64,000 nt of DNA from Bacteroidota bacterium (lineage in GTDB: Bacteria; Bacteroidota; JABWAT01): the NCBI GenBank assembly GCA_013360915.1, contig JABWAT010000004.1, forward strand, positions 1-64,000, in the 5' to 3' direction. Under the pieces are notes generated by a model. It did no database searches. It had not been told where the DNA came from and worked only from the letters and a program-made list of their open reading frames with translations. The position numbers were made by a program, and so were the translations under genes. Shown in pieces: positions 50,240-59,611 of this stretch; positions within the stretch are counted from its first letter, which is position 1, and the number at the start of each line of letters is the position of its first letter.

Positions 50240-51135
50240 AACCAGCCCCCAACCGCCTGGCGATTATCCTGTCGTTTCTGGCCATTTACCTCATCTGGGG
50301 ATCCACCTATCTGGCCATCAAGGTAGGAGTCGATACCATTCCGCCCTTTCTTATGGCCGGATCGCGGCATCTGGTGGCCGGAGTGATCATGCTGGCTGCG
50401 GCCCTTTTTCTGGGGGCCACCCGGCCGTCCCTCGCCGAGCTAAAAGGAGCAGGTCTGGTAGGGGTTCTGCTTTTGCTGGGCGGGAACGGATTGGTTTCCT
50501 GGGCCGAACAGACGGTTGATTCGGGATTTGCTTCCCTGATTATTTCAACCACTCCGTTTTTTATGCTGTTATTCGACCGGTTGGGTCCGGCCAGACAAAC
50601 ACCCAGCCTGGGGTCGGTTGCCGGCCTTATCGTTGGTTTTGCCGGGGTGATTCTGCTGATAGGTCCATCAAATCTGCTGACTCCCGGATCGGTGGATTGG
50701 GTAGGGGTGGGCATGCTGCTGATTGCCACCGCCTCGTGGGCGTTGGGCTCGATGGTGGCCCGGTATCATGCCATGCCAACCAATCCTGTCATGTCGACGG
50801 CCATGCAGATGCTGGCGGGAAGTGCGGCGGTTCTGATTGTGTCCCTTCTGATGAATGAACCAGCCGACTTTCGGTTGTCACAGGTTTCTGCGGCCTCCTT
50901 CTGGTCCTGGATCTACCTCATTGTGGCGGGATCCATTGTGGGCTTTTCGGCTTTTGTCTACCTGATGCGGCATGTGTCGCCCGCCCGTGTTTCAACATAT
51001 GCGTATGTGAATCCGGTGGTGGCGGTCCTGCTGGGCTGGTGGCTGGGAAATGAGCCGCTCACAGCTGGTATGATAGCTGGCGGTGTGCTGATTCTCGGAT
51101 CAGTTGCAGTTATTTCGGTTTTAAAAGGAAGGTAG
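50236..51135 (+). CDS. EamA/DMT-family transporter
   Basis: The protein has 299 residues with ten membrane helices in two EamA repeats (about 5-138 and 148-290). IYLIWGSTYLAIKVGVDTIPP at the start and VNPVVAVLLGWWLGNEPLT in repeat 2 match the drug/metabolite transporter type. The substrate is unknown. The start is a TTG that overlaps the DUF4199 gene by 4 bases; a clear AAGGA lies about 14 bases upstream. Confidence 0.85.
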   Translation: MKPAPNRLAIILSFLAIYLIWGSTYLAIKVGVDTIPPFLMAGSRHLVAGVIMLAAALFLGATRPSLAELKGAGLVGVLLLLGGNGLVSWAEQTVDSGFASLIISTTPFFMLLFDRLGPARQTPSLGSVAGLIVGFAGVILLIGPSNLLTPGSVDWVGVGMLLIATASWALGSMVARYHAMPTNPVMSTAMQMLAGSAAVLIVSLLMNEPADFRLSQVSAASFWSWIYLIVAGSIVGFSAFVYLMRHVSPARVSTYAYVNPVVAVLLGWWLGNEPLTAGMIAGGVLILGSVAVISVLKGR

Positions 51136-51144
51136 CAGATAGAT

Positions 51145-51927
51145 ATGAAAGCATCCATCCAGCCGAAAAAACAGTTGGGGCAGCATTTTCTTCACGATGA
51201 CCATTATTGCCAGAAGATCACCGGTGCCCTCGACCGGACCGGATCGCTGCCTGTTCTTGAAATCGGACCCGGAACGGGTGCCCTTACCCGGTTTCTGTTT
51301 CCCGAACTCGGGGACCGGTATACAGGTCTTGAGATTGATCCGCGTGCCGTCTCGGAACTCCGCAGCCGGTTTGGATCGGGAATCCGGCTCATCGAAGGTG
51401 ATTTCATGAGCATTCCCTTTGACGCCTGGCTGCCTGAGACTGAAAAAATTCAGGTGGTGGGAAATCTTCCGTATTACATCACCACCCCGATTCTGTTCCG
51501 TCTGATGGAAGTGGCCGATCGTCTTGGACGAACGGTGATTATGATTCAGCGCGAAGTGGCCGAGAGGATGGTTTCCAGACCCGGATCGAAGGAATATGGG
51601 ATTTTAAGTGTCCGGTTTCAGCAGGCGGCCGATCTGAAACTGATTACCCGGGTTCCGCCGGGGGCTTTTCATCCGCCCCCCACCGTGGATTCTGCAGTTC
51701 TGGCCATTGACTGGTTCACAGATCCGCCGTTGAAGCCGGTTTCAATCCGGGATTTTGAAATTACCGTCCGCACGGCTTTTCATGCGCGCCGTAAAACGTT
51801 GCGGAACAATCTGCAGGGACTCTTCGGTAATCCGCTTCCCGATCTGATCGATTGGTCGCGCCGGGCCGAGACGCTAACCGTCAAAGAATTCGTAACTTTG
51901 TCCGATTATCTGACCACTCACCGATAA
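51145..51927 (+). CDS. rsmA: 16S rRNA dimethyladenosine transferase RsmA (KsgA)
   Basis: The protein has 260 residues. It dimethylates two adjacent adenosines near the 3' end of 16S rRNA. Signatures: KKQLGQHFL at the N-terminus, LEIGPGTGALT (SAM site), NLPYYITTPILF (catalytic NLPY) and PPPTVDSAVLAI with the C-terminal domain FHARRKTLRNNL. Complete. It starts 9 bases after the transporter gene and is followed 21 bases later by mgtE. Confidence 0.95.
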   Translation: MKASIQPKKQLGQHFLHDDHYCQKITGALDRTGSLPVLEIGPGTGALTRFLFPELGDRYTGLEIDPRAVSELRSRFGSGIRLIEGDFMSIPFDAWLPETEKIQVVGNLPYYITTPILFRLMEVADRLGRTVIMIQREVAERMVSRPGSKEYGILSVRFQQAADLKLITRVPPGAFHPPPTVDSAVLAIDWFTDPPLKPVSIRDFEITVRTAFHARRKTLRNNLQGLFGNPLPDLIDWSRRAETLTVKEFVTLSDYLTTHR

Positions 51928-51948
51928 ACCCAGTCAGGGAGACAGCCG

Positions 51949-53346
51949 ATGGCCAATCCGGAAACCGATCCTGAGCTCAAAACCGGTCCCGATCCCGAAG
52001 ATGATTCGCTGATCATTGATCAGGGACTGACCGATGATATTCTTGAACTGATTGCCGACCGTGATCAGGGCAGTCTGATGAATCTGCTGGTTGATCTGCA
52101 TGATTCCGATATCGCCGTTATTCTCGATCACCTGCCCCCCGATGATGCAATCTATCTTTTCCGCCTGTTGCAGGATGAACAGGCCGCCGCCGTTCTGCTC
52201 GATGTGAATGACCACACCCGCGGTGTCATTCTCGACTCGCTGGGAAATGTGGAAATCACCAACATCATCGATGAACTCGATTCGGATGATGCGGCCGACG
52301 TTATTCAGGAACTGCCCGAGGAAGTTGCCGAGGTGGTTCTCGAATCCATCAGCGAGGAAGACCGGTCCGAAGTCCGGGAACTGCTCAGTTACGAGGAAGA
52401 TACCGCCGGTGGTCTGATGGCCACCGAGTTGATCCGGATCCATGAGTCAAGCAGTATTTACGATGCCATCATGGAAATTAAAAAACAGGCCGAGGAAGTC
52501 GAGGACCTGTATGATCTGTATGTGGTCGATGCCGGTGAACGGCTGGTAGGCACCATCGATCTGAAAACCCTGATCATAACCCCGAGCTATAAAAAGGTTT
52601 CCGAAGTGATGGATACCGGATTTCTGACGGTTCGGGTGGATATGGATCAGGAAGAAGTGGCACACGTCATGCAGAAACATGACCTGGTTTCCATCGGGGT
52701 GGTGAATGATCAGGATCAGATTGTGGGTCAGATCACCATCGATGATATCGTGGACGTTATCCGCGATGAAGCACAGGAAGATATTCAGCGGCTCACCGGG
52801 GTGGTCGAAGAAAGTTTCTCCTCCCGCATTCTCAAAATTGTGGGATCCCGGCTTCCCTGGCTGCTGATTGGTCTGTTTGGCGAAATGATTTCCGGAATGG
52901 TTATCCGGAGTTTTGAAAGCACGCTTTCCCAGATGATTGTGCTTTATGCTTTTATTCCACTGATCATGGCCATGGGCGGATCAACCGGTGTGCAATCCAG
53001 TTCCATCGTCATTCAGGCCATTGCCCGCGGTGAACTCTGGATGTCTGACATCTGGAAAAGGCTCGGAAAGGAATTGGGTGCCGCCCTGCTGATTTCCTTT
53101 ACGTGCGGACTGATCGTGGTGGTGGTGAGTATGCTGACCGGCGGATCGCTCGATATGGGACTGACCATTGGCGGGGCACTGATGGTCGTGATGGTCAACG
53201 CAGCCATGATGGGAACCGTTCTGCCTCTCATGTTCGAAAAACTGAACGTCGATCCGGCCATGGCCACCGGACCGTTCATCACCACCCTGAATGATATTCT
53301 GGGGCTGACGATCTACTTTTCTATCGCCTACGTGGTCTTTTTCTGA
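51949..53346 (+). CDS. mgtE: Magnesium transporter MgtE
   Basis: The protein has 465 residues. Domains in order: MgtE N-terminal acidic helices (about 20-150, DLHDSDIAVILDHLPPDDAIYLFRLL), two CBS domains (about 155-280) that sense Mg2+, and five membrane helices (about 295-465) with the MAMGGSTGVQSSSIVIQAIARGE pore signature. Forms a dimeric Mg2+ channel closed at high Mg2+. Follows rsmA by 21 bases; the gene ends at a hairpin. Confidence 0.95.
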   Translation: MANPETDPELKTGPDPEDDSLIIDQGLTDDILELIADRDQGSLMNLLVDLHDSDIAVILDHLPPDDAIYLFRLLQDEQAAAVLLDVNDHTRGVILDSLGNVEITNIIDELDSDDAADVIQELPEEVAEVVLESISEEDRSEVRELLSYEEDTAGGLMATELIRIHESSSIYDAIMEIKKQAEEVEDLYDLYVVDAGERLVGTIDLKTLIITPSYKKVSEVMDTGFLTVRVDMDQEEVAHVMQKHDLVSIGVVNDQDQIVGQITIDDIVDVIRDEAQEDIQRLTGVVEESFSSRILKIVGSRLPWLLIGLFGEMISGMVIRSFESTLSQMIVLYAFIPLIMAMGGSTGVQSSSIVIQAIARGELWMSDIWKRLGKELGAALLISFTCGLIVVVVSMLTGGSLDMGLTIGGALMVVMVNAAMMGTVLPLMFEKLNVDPAMATGPFITTLNDILGLTIYFSIAYVVFF

Positions 53347-53379
53347 TTTCTGCCGGGAAGGTGTCTTCCCGGTCAGAAA
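53347..53379. terminator. Hairpin between converging mgtE and TonB receptor genes
   Basis: TTTCTGCCGGGAAG (53347-53360) and CTTCCCGGTCAGAAA (53365-53379) form a long stem with a GTGT loop and one mismatch. It overlaps the stop codon of the receptor gene. The flanking U-runs are only TTT, so it is a plausible but not strong bidirectional terminator. Confidence 0.7.
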
Positions 53380-55553
53380 TAATAACGGACCATGGCTTTC
53401 ACATTCCGGCCGGGTTCAGGCATGATGGATTTAACCCGTGACAGATGATTCCGGTATGTGGTGTCAAACAGATTTTCCACAGCCAGATCGAGGGTCAGCA
53501 GGGCCTCCTCGAATTGCCAGTGAAACTGGCTGAACCAGTCCGTTACCCAATACCCGTTGGTCGGTTCCTCAAATTCCCCGGTTCTCCATTGTCTGGCTGC
53601 CCAACGGCCGGTCAGTCCGTATTCCTGCTGACCAGGACGGTAACGGAGCTGAACTTTTCCAGAAACAGGCGGAATCTGCGGCAAAGGGTGGTTGCTTTCC
53701 GTCAGGGTTCCTGTAACGGAACTCACCGAGGCAAACAGCTGCCAGGGTCCCCATTGCTGGTCCACCTGTCCTTCAGCACCTGCCAACCTGGCATCGGCTC
53801 CTGAAAACTGATAGTCGAGAAGCGGCGGAAGTTTTGAATTGACGCGTCCGGTGTTGGCCGGGTACAGATACCCGCCGATGAAACTGTGAAAAACCGCCAG
53901 CCGCCAGGTGCGATCGGGCGTTACCGATTTCAGCCACAACTCCTGACCCAGGCCGTTTTCCTGGTTCAGTTTCGGGTTCCCGATTTCGAAGGAATAGGCA
54001 GCAAGATGGGGTCCGTCTGAATACAATTCTTCAATTCCGGGAGCCCGGAACGTTCGCATCAGATTTCCACCTGCCGACAGGGTTTGGGTAATGGGAAAGT
54101 CCACACTCAGACCGCCAGACCAGTCGCTAAAAGTGCGGGGAGCCAGATATCCGATCCGGTTCGAAGTATCCGGGCGGTTGGGAGCGACCGATTTATAATC
54201 CAATCGTAAGGCTGCCTTGATCCGCAAGGTGTTCCATGTCCACTCTTCGATCAGAAATCCGGCCACCGATTGCTCGGTGGAGGCGGGTGTGAATGTCAGT
54301 TTCCCCGAGGCATAATTGCGGTTTTCGAACCAGAAACCCCAGCGGCCCCTTTCCAACGTTCCCTGATGTCCATGAGTAAGATGTAAAAAGGCATTGGTGG
54401 TCAGCAGTCCGAATTCGGCGCCGGTGATTCCTTCCTTTTCCTCTTCCATATGGTGATAAAACACGTGATTCACCCCGGTTTCCACACGATTGGCAAACCA
54501 GTAGGGGGTCGCAAATCCGGTGCGAAACTCAAGCGATCGCCGGTTGATCGAAATATCCACTCCGTTCCGGTGACCACCCACAAATCCGCCCGGGATTCCG
54601 TAACCCGTCTGATACAATCCGGCAGAAACTCCGCCGTATCCATCCGACCAGATGTGCGACAGTCCGGTTGAGACAGTTTTTGTCTGGATCCAGGTGTTTT
54701 TTAAAGTGCCTTCCGGTGTGGATATATCACCAGCCTGACGGAAACTTCCATCGGTCCGCATCATCAGAGGTCCTGCCGGACCCGAAACAGCCAATCCGGC
54801 GGTGCCGCCTGCATTCACCGATTCGGCTTGTCCCGACACGGCGCCATGATAGTGTGGGGAGGGATCGGTCATGATCTGGTTTTTCACCACATTGATCACG
54901 CCGCCCAGGACCGAGGATCCGAAAAGGAACGCTTCCGGACCCTGAAAAACCTCAATCCGCTCGGCTGTCATCGGGTCAATGGTCAGGGCGTGATCAGGGG
55001 AAGTGGCAGACAGATCACCGGTCCGGCTCCCATCATCCAAAATGAGCAACCGGTCACCGCTGAGTCCACGGATAACCGGACGGGAAGGGGCGGGACCCAT
55101 GGACCGCTGAGCCAGGCCAGGTTGGGTGGCCATGGTTTCTGCGATGGTTTTTCCAAGCTGATTCCGCAGATCCTTTCCGGCCAGAACGGTTTCAGGCTCA
55201 TTGCCCGTCCGCAGGGTGGCTTCCGATTCGACGATAACCGTTCCGGTGGCCGTTTCAGACTTTTGCAGAAGGATGGTCAGGCGGACGGGTTCATGCTGGG
55301 TGACACGCACCCGCTGAGTGAACGGATGGTAGCCAACCCGGTAAAACCGCAGGGTGTAACTTCCGTAAGGAATGTCCTGAATGTCGAATGATCCATCCTG
55401 GCTGGCAGCCACCACCCGGTTGAGTTCAACCAGATGAATAGTGGCCAGCTCGACCGGGTCGCGGGTATCGGAGTCACGGACCGACCCGGTAACCGATCCA
55501 AGGTCAAGTTCTTCATTCCCGCCGAGGAGCAACCAGATAAAAAGTATTATCAC
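53373..55553 (-). CDS. TonB-dependent outer-membrane receptor, probable metal uptake
   Basis: The protein has 726 residues. A carboxypeptidase-regulatory-like domain (about 17-95, GSVTGSVRDSDTRDPVELATI) precedes the plug (about 130-240, GLSGDRLLILDDGSRTGDLSATSPDHA) and the beta-barrel, which ends in MVRYYF. Extracellular loops carry His runs (HVFYHHMEEE and HLTHGHQG), suggesting a metal or metal-chelate ligand such as zinc, as in ZnuD-like receptors. Two His-rich proteins are encoded just upstream on the same strand (55611 and 56195). Substrate not proved. Confidence 0.85.
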   Translation of the reverse strand: MIILFIWLLLGGNEELDLGSVTGSVRDSDTRDPVELATIHLVELNRVVAASQDGSFDIQDIPYGSYTLRFYRVGYHPFTQRVRVTQHEPVRLTILLQKSETATGTVIVESEATLRTGNEPETVLAGKDLRNQLGKTIAETMATQPGLAQRSMGPAPSRPVIRGLSGDRLLILDDGSRTGDLSATSPDHALTIDPMTAERIEVFQGPEAFLFGSSVLGGVINVVKNQIMTDPSPHYHGAVSGQAESVNAGGTAGLAVSGPAGPLMMRTDGSFRQAGDISTPEGTLKNTWIQTKTVSTGLSHIWSDGYGGVSAGLYQTGYGIPGGFVGGHRNGVDISINRRSLEFRTGFATPYWFANRVETGVNHVFYHHMEEEKEGITGAEFGLLTTNAFLHLTHGHQGTLERGRWGFWFENRNYASGKLTFTPASTEQSVAGFLIEEWTWNTLRIKAALRLDYKSVAPNRPDTSNRIGYLAPRTFSDWSGGLSVDFPITQTLSAGGNLMRTFRAPGIEELYSDGPHLAAYSFEIGNPKLNQENGLGQELWLKSVTPDRTWRLAVFHSFIGGYLYPANTGRVNSKLPPLLDYQFSGADARLAGAEGQVDQQWGPWQLFASVSSVTGTLTESNHPLPQIPPVSGKVQLRYRPGQQEYGLTGRWAARQWRTGEFEEPTNGYWVTDWFSQFHWQFEEALLTLDLAVENLFDTTYRNHLSRVKSIMPEPGRNVKAMVRYYF

Positions 55554-55610
55554 GATGGTACCCTCTTCCGGATGGCTTCACAGAGAAACCATCCGGTCAG
55601 AGAAAAAGAA

Positions 55611-56120
55611 TTACTTACCTGGAGCGGTAACGTTGATTCCGATGGCCGTCGGACTGGTGACTTCCGGGGTCCGGAAATCGGCATGACCACCGTGATTCAG
55701 CGAGAACTGAACTTTAGTGGAACCAGCTTTTTTGCCAACGAGAACAAACTCCCACTTTTCGGCTGATACTTTTGACAGGTGATCGTGCTGTTCGACTTCA
55801 GCAACCGAGGTGTCAGCAACCGTCCAGGTCAGGGTATATTCACTTCCTTCGGGTTGAAAGGGTTTCTGGTTTTCATCAAGAAAAAATATCTCGATATGAT
55901 CGGTTTCAGTTCCGGCAACCACATTCAGAGAGCCACTCTGAACAGCGCCATTCCAGACACGAACCAGCTCGGTTTTCGACCCGGTGGACTCTTTCAGAAT
56001 CAGACCCTCGGCTTCGGCATGATCTTCATCATCATGGGCCGGATTGTCACAACCGGTAAAAGCAACGGATACGGATAAAATAAAAATGGAAGGAATAAAA
56101 AAACGGGAAAAGGATTTCAT
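55611..56120 (-). CDS. His-rich lipoprotein linked to the TonB receptor
   Basis: The protein has 169 residues. Lipobox VAFTGC, then DNPAHDDEDHAEAEG, and later VEQHDHLSK and LNHGGHADF: three His/Asp clusters suited to bind metal. Between them lie beta-sandwich-like strands (EIFFLDENQKPFQPEGSEY). The start at 56120 is used since AGGAAAACCC is a good ribosome site; a frame beginning 13 codons upstream lacks one. It precedes the receptor by 57 bases and is probably co-transcribed; a surface metal-capture role is inferred. Confidence 0.72.
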   Translation of the reverse strand: MKSFSRFFIPSIFILSVSVAFTGCDNPAHDDEDHAEAEGLILKESTGSKTELVRVWNGAVQSGSLNVVAGTETDHIEIFFLDENQKPFQPEGSEYTLTWTVADTSVAEVEQHDHLSKVSAEKWEFVLVGKKAGSTKVQFSLNHGGHADFRTPEVTSPTAIGINVTAPGK

Positions 56121-56194
56121 GGGTTTTCCTGAAAAAATTAAATTGGTTGCCCGTGCCACCGGGCGTTAATCTGGCAAATCAGTGTGTCTTTGTT

Positions 56195-56524
56195 TCAGGA
56201 AAGGACGGGCGGACCGCGATGCAGGGGGAGGACATGACCTCCCGGAACGGGAATGTGAGAGGGCGACTGAAAAACAGCAATCCCGGAATCTGCGGGAAGG
56301 GTAAACTGAACCGATTCGGTCAATCCGCTGCCAAAGGTATGATGCAGAAGACAGAAGGACCCAAAATCGGAGTGATGTGCACCCGTTCGTTCGGTCCCAG
56401 GGGTCAGCGAAATGTGATCATGAAGGGCAACCGCGTGGAAGTGCCACAAGGTATGCGTGCTGGTCAGCAGGGTAAAAACCAGCAGCAGAAGTCGGGCGGT
56501 TGTCTTCAGACGATTGTTGCGCAT
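56195..56524 (-). CDS. His-rich secreted small protein (DUF2946-like)
   Basis: The protein has 109 residues: a hydrophobic signal (about 7-25), then HTLWHFHAVALHDH and GAHHSDFGSFCLLHH, with several His and one Cys. The layout resembles the short His-rich proteins (DUF2946-type) often found beside TonB metal receptors, but the family match is by pattern. First gene of the receptor operon on the minus strand (75 bases upstream of the lipoprotein). Probably a periplasmic metal-handling or sensing peptide. Confidence 0.55.
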   Translation of the reverse strand: MRNNRLKTTARLLLLVFTLLTSTHTLWHFHAVALHDHISLTPGTERTGAHHSDFGSFCLLHHTFGSGLTESVQFTLPADSGIAVFQSPSHIPVPGGHVLPLHRGPPVLS

Positions 56525-56556
56525 GGAGCGAAAGTAGCGATTATGCCCGAAAAAAG

Positions 56557-57018
56557 CTAAAACTGGTAGTGTATCCCAACCCCGGCATCGAAGCCGATGG
56601 TCGTGGCAGGAACCAGATAAAAGACGGGAGCCAGTTCAATATATACCAGCATGGGAAGGTCTGGAACCTGCATCTGAAGTCCGGCAGAACCCCTGATTCC
56701 CAAAGAAACACCCGACCCCGAAATCAGTTTGGCACCAACCCCGTAAAAGGCGGTCAACGGATCATTCCGGAGGTCAATCCATTTGTCATTGTGTTGTTCA
56801 ATACCAAAGAACATCTGAGTCTGGGCATTTTTTCCCGATGTCAGTGCCAGTCCGGTATGAAACCCCAGATCGGATTTATCGGCAAATTTGGCAGACAGTC
56901 CAGTGGGTGAACCGAGCAGCGCCCCTGCCGACCAGCCGGGTTTCTGGGCATGGGCATTGCTGCAGATTGCAAAAAGAAAGGTAAACAGAAAGAGGGATTT
57001 CCCTGAGAAAATGGTCAT
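56557..57018 (-). CDS. Small outer-membrane beta-barrel protein
   Basis: The protein has 153 residues with a signal peptide (about 1-24, SNAHAQ). Eight to ten beta strands with glycine turns (GWSAGALLGSPTGLSAKFADK) end in VGIHYQF, an aromatic C-terminal insertion signal. Its start overlaps the end of the thymidine phosphorylase gene by 4 bases. Function unknown. Confidence 0.7.
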   Translation of the reverse strand: MTIFSGKSLFLFTFLFAICSNAHAQKPGWSAGALLGSPTGLSAKFADKSDLGFHTGLALTSGKNAQTQMFFGIEQHNDKWIDLRNDPLTAFYGVGAKLISGSGVSLGIRGSAGLQMQVPDLPMLVYIELAPVFYLVPATTIGFDAGVGIHYQF

Positions 57019-58340
57019 GAGGGTCTCAATGTTGTTGAATCAATCCGATCGATCACCAACGGTCGTTTTTCCGGTTGGTGATGGCCAATGCTTACTGTGT
57101 TTCTTAACCGCGATATGATGGAATCGAGCCCGTCATCACTGGCGGCGTGAATGGTGAATAACGCATCGCCTTTTTTAACGGATTCACCTGTTTTCCTGTG
57201 AAGGGTCATTCCGGTCAACGGGTCAATCGGGTCTTCCTTCCTCATCCGGCCTGCTTTCAGCATGATGCCGGTCATTCCCACTTCTCCTGCATCGATTCCG
57301 GTGATGTAGCCTTCCTGGTCGGCGGTTACCTGAACCTGTACCGGGGCCTGACCCCGTTTTGCCGGATTTTTCAGATAGGATGAATCGCCGTGTTGCGCCT
57401 CGGTAACCCGAATCAGGACGTCCATGGCTTTCCCTGACCGGATGGCTTCCCGGCATAACGATTCACCTTCCTGCTGAGTTCCGGCTTTCCCGCCGAGGAC
57501 CAGCATTGTTCCGCCCAGCAGGTAAGTGAGTTCCATGAGGTCCCCTCCATCGGCTCCATTGAGACAGTCGATGCATTCCCTGATTTCCAGCCAGTTTCCG
57601 ACCTGCCAGCCGAGGGGTTCATCCATCCGGGTCAGCCAGGCAACGGTGGTTTTTCCAAAGCCCTGACCGATGGAAACCAGCCGTTCGGCCAGTTGCCGGG
57701 CATCGGCTTCGGTTTTCATGAAGGCACCTTTGCCGGATTTCACATCAAGAACCAGCGCATCAATGCCTTCGGCCAATTTTTTCGACATGATTGAACCGGC
57801 AATCAGGGGGATCGATTCCACCGTTCCGGTCACGTCGCGCAATCCGTACAATTCCTTATCAACCGGGGCCAGATCGCGGGTCTGTCCGATCAGCACGGTT
57901 CCCAGGCGTTTCAGCTGGGCCCGGTATTCATCCAGTCCCATCTGAGTTGAAAAACCGGGGATGGATTCCAGTTTGTCGAGTGTGCCGCCGGTATGCCCCA
58001 ATCCGCGACCCGAAATCATGGGAACAGGGACCCCGCAGGCGGCCACCATCGGTGCAAGTATGATGGAGACTTTATCTCCCACGCCACCGGTACTGTGTTT
58101 ATCAACCTTGATGCCCGGGGAATCGGACAGGTCGAGAACCACTCCCGATTCCATCATGCATCGGGTGAGATGTACCGTTTCCCGATCGGTCATTCCGCGG
58201 AAAAAGACAGCCATCAGAAAGGCCGACATCTGGTACTCAGGAATGTGGCCGGCCGAATAGCTTAAAATCAGCCATCCGATTTCATCGGGGGTCAGTTCGG
58301 CACCCGATCGTTTTTTTAAGATCAGTTCTACAGGATTCAC
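57015..58340 (-). CDS. deoA: Thymidine/pyrimidine-nucleoside phosphorylase
   Basis: The protein has 441 residues, the family length. It cleaves thymidine or other pyrimidine nucleosides with phosphate to base and (deoxy)ribose 1-phosphate. The signature DKHSTGGVGDK (79-89), then MISGRGLGHTGGTLDKLES, the phosphate loop VLDVKSGKGAFMK and a C-terminal barrel domain (ITGIDAGEVGMTGIM). deoA or pdp cannot be separated by eye; deoA is used as the usual name. Coupled to the barrel gene on each side. Confidence 0.92.
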   Translation of the reverse strand: MNPVELILKKRSGAELTPDEIGWLILSYSAGHIPEYQMSAFLMAVFFRGMTDRETVHLTRCMMESGVVLDLSDSPGIKVDKHSTGGVGDKVSIILAPMVAACGVPVPMISGRGLGHTGGTLDKLESIPGFSTQMGLDEYRAQLKRLGTVLIGQTRDLAPVDKELYGLRDVTGTVESIPLIAGSIMSKKLAEGIDALVLDVKSGKGAFMKTEADARQLAERLVSIGQGFGKTTVAWLTRMDEPLGWQVGNWLEIRECIDCLNGADGGDLMELTYLLGGTMLVLGGKAGTQQEGESLCREAIRSGKAMDVLIRVTEAQHGDSSYLKNPAKRGQAPVQVQVTADQEGYITGIDAGEVGMTGIMLKAGRMRKEDPIDPLTGMTLHRKTGESVKKGDALFTIHAASDDGLDSIISRLRNTVSIGHHQPEKRPLVIDRIDSTTLRPS

Positions 58341-59023
58341 AGGGTTCTGTCCGTTTTTTCGTCAGGCATGGTATAAATAAATGTGAAAGAAAACATGACC
58401 ATATCGGCATGAACCGATCTGTTGATCTGCTCGGCGGTTCCCTGCCGGATCCTCTGATCGAACCGGGAAAACCGGTACTGAACCGAGAATCCCATGGTAA
58501 ATTCACGGGTCAGAAACCGCTCGGTTCCGGTGGTCAGTGAAAATCCCGAGCCACTGAATCCATCCGACTGCTGATCGACCAGTTCAAAGATTCCGACCCC
58601 AAGTTCAGTATAGTACTGATTGCGTCCATACGGATTGAATTTGATCCGGAACGCACCGTGAAATCCATCAAAACCCGCTTGTTCGCTGTTGATGGTGGCC
58701 ACCGGTTCGTTTGAATGACTCAGTGAAATGAATCCGGCATAGGCCGACAGGTAATCGGTAAACCCATAACCAACGCCGAGGTTAAAGCCAAAACCAGGCA
58801 TGATCTTCGCCTCGGGAATGCGGATATCCCGGCTGATGGGAAACTGAAGAGCCGCATCGAACCGCAGCTTCAGCCCCGTGTGCTGCAAATCGGGTTTCAG
58901 ACGCTCAAAGAGCAGGGCATAGGTTTGCCGCAGGCTATCCGCACCCGATTGCTGGGCCCGCAACTCGCCAACCAACGGTCCCGTGATCAGCAGAAACAAG
59001 GCCGGAAGCAGCAGGTGTTTCAT
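58337..59023 (-). CDS. Outer-membrane beta-barrel protein
   Basis: The protein has 228 residues with a signal peptide (about 1-23, GELRAQ). Beta strands with the pattern FGFNLGVGYGFTDYLSAYAGFISLS and YYTELGVGIFELVDQQ, then SFTFIY near the C-terminus, mark a small barrel. A calcium- or lipid-linked role is not visible. Its stop overlaps the start of deoA by 4 bases and it begins 9 bases after pyrE. Confidence 0.7.
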   Translation of the reverse strand: MKHLLLPALFLLITGPLVGELRAQQSGADSLRQTYALLFERLKPDLQHTGLKLRFDAALQFPISRDIRIPEAKIMPGFGFNLGVGYGFTDYLSAYAGFISLSHSNEPVATINSEQAGFDGFHGAFRIKFNPYGRNQYYTELGVGIFELVDQQSDGFSGSGFSLTTGTERFLTREFTMGFSVQYRFSRFDQRIRQGTAEQINRSVHADMVMFSFTFIYTMPDEKTDRTL

Positions 59024-59032
59024 CTGCGGATA

Positions 59033-59611
59033 TTATTTAAACACCCGGGATCCGGGTTTGACCAACGGCAGATTGGTTTTGCACAGCGGACAGTCATCGG
59101 GTTGCCAGGCAATGGCATCGAGAGTCATGACCGAGAAGTACGGAATGCCAAAATCGGCCTTTCCGTTGCTTCGGTCCACGATAGAGCCGATACCCACCAG
59201 CGTTCCTCCCATCGGCTGAATCAGTTCCATCACTTCTTTCACCGAACCGCCGGTGGTGATGACATCCTCACAGATCAGAATCCGGTCCTCCGGAAAAATC
59301 TCGAATCCCCGCCGCATGGACATGACGCCGTTCTCGCGTTCGGCAAAGATGGTTCTCACACCCAGCTGACGGCCGGTTTCCTGCCCGACCACGATGCCGC
59401 CGATGGCAGGGGCAATCACCAGACTGATGTTGGATGGCCGGTAGTGGTCGGCAATGGCGTGACAAAGGGTGCTGGCATGAGATGGGTATTGAAGGACCCT
59501 TGCACATTGAAAGTATTGGCCCGAGTGTTTTCCGCTGGTGAGCCTGAAATGTCCGTCGAGCAAGGCGCCCGAGGAACGGAACATGTCTAAAATGTCGGTT
59601 TGTGTTGTCAT
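59033..59611 (-). CDS. pyrE: Orotate phosphoribosyltransferase
   Basis: The protein has 192 residues. It joins orotate to PRPP to form OMP in pyrimidine synthesis. The PRPP loop is RILICEDVITTGGSVKEVMELI at about 112-133 (first 20 residues quoted only in part), and an N-terminal LTSGKHSGQYFQCARVLQYP block binds orotate. The C-terminal DDCPLCKTNLPLVKPGSR ending is the form known in many non-proteobacterial enzymes. Overlaps sfsA by 4 bases. Confidence 0.93.
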   Translation of the reverse strand: MTTQTDILDMFRSSGALLDGHFRLTSGKHSGQYFQCARVLQYPSHASTLCHAIADHYRPSNISLVIAPAIGGIVVGQETGRQLGVRTIFAERENGVMSMRRGFEIFPEDRILICEDVITTGGSVKEVMELIQPMGGTLVGIGSIVDRSNGKADFGIPYFSVMTLDAIAWQPDDCPLCKTNLPLVKPGSRVFK

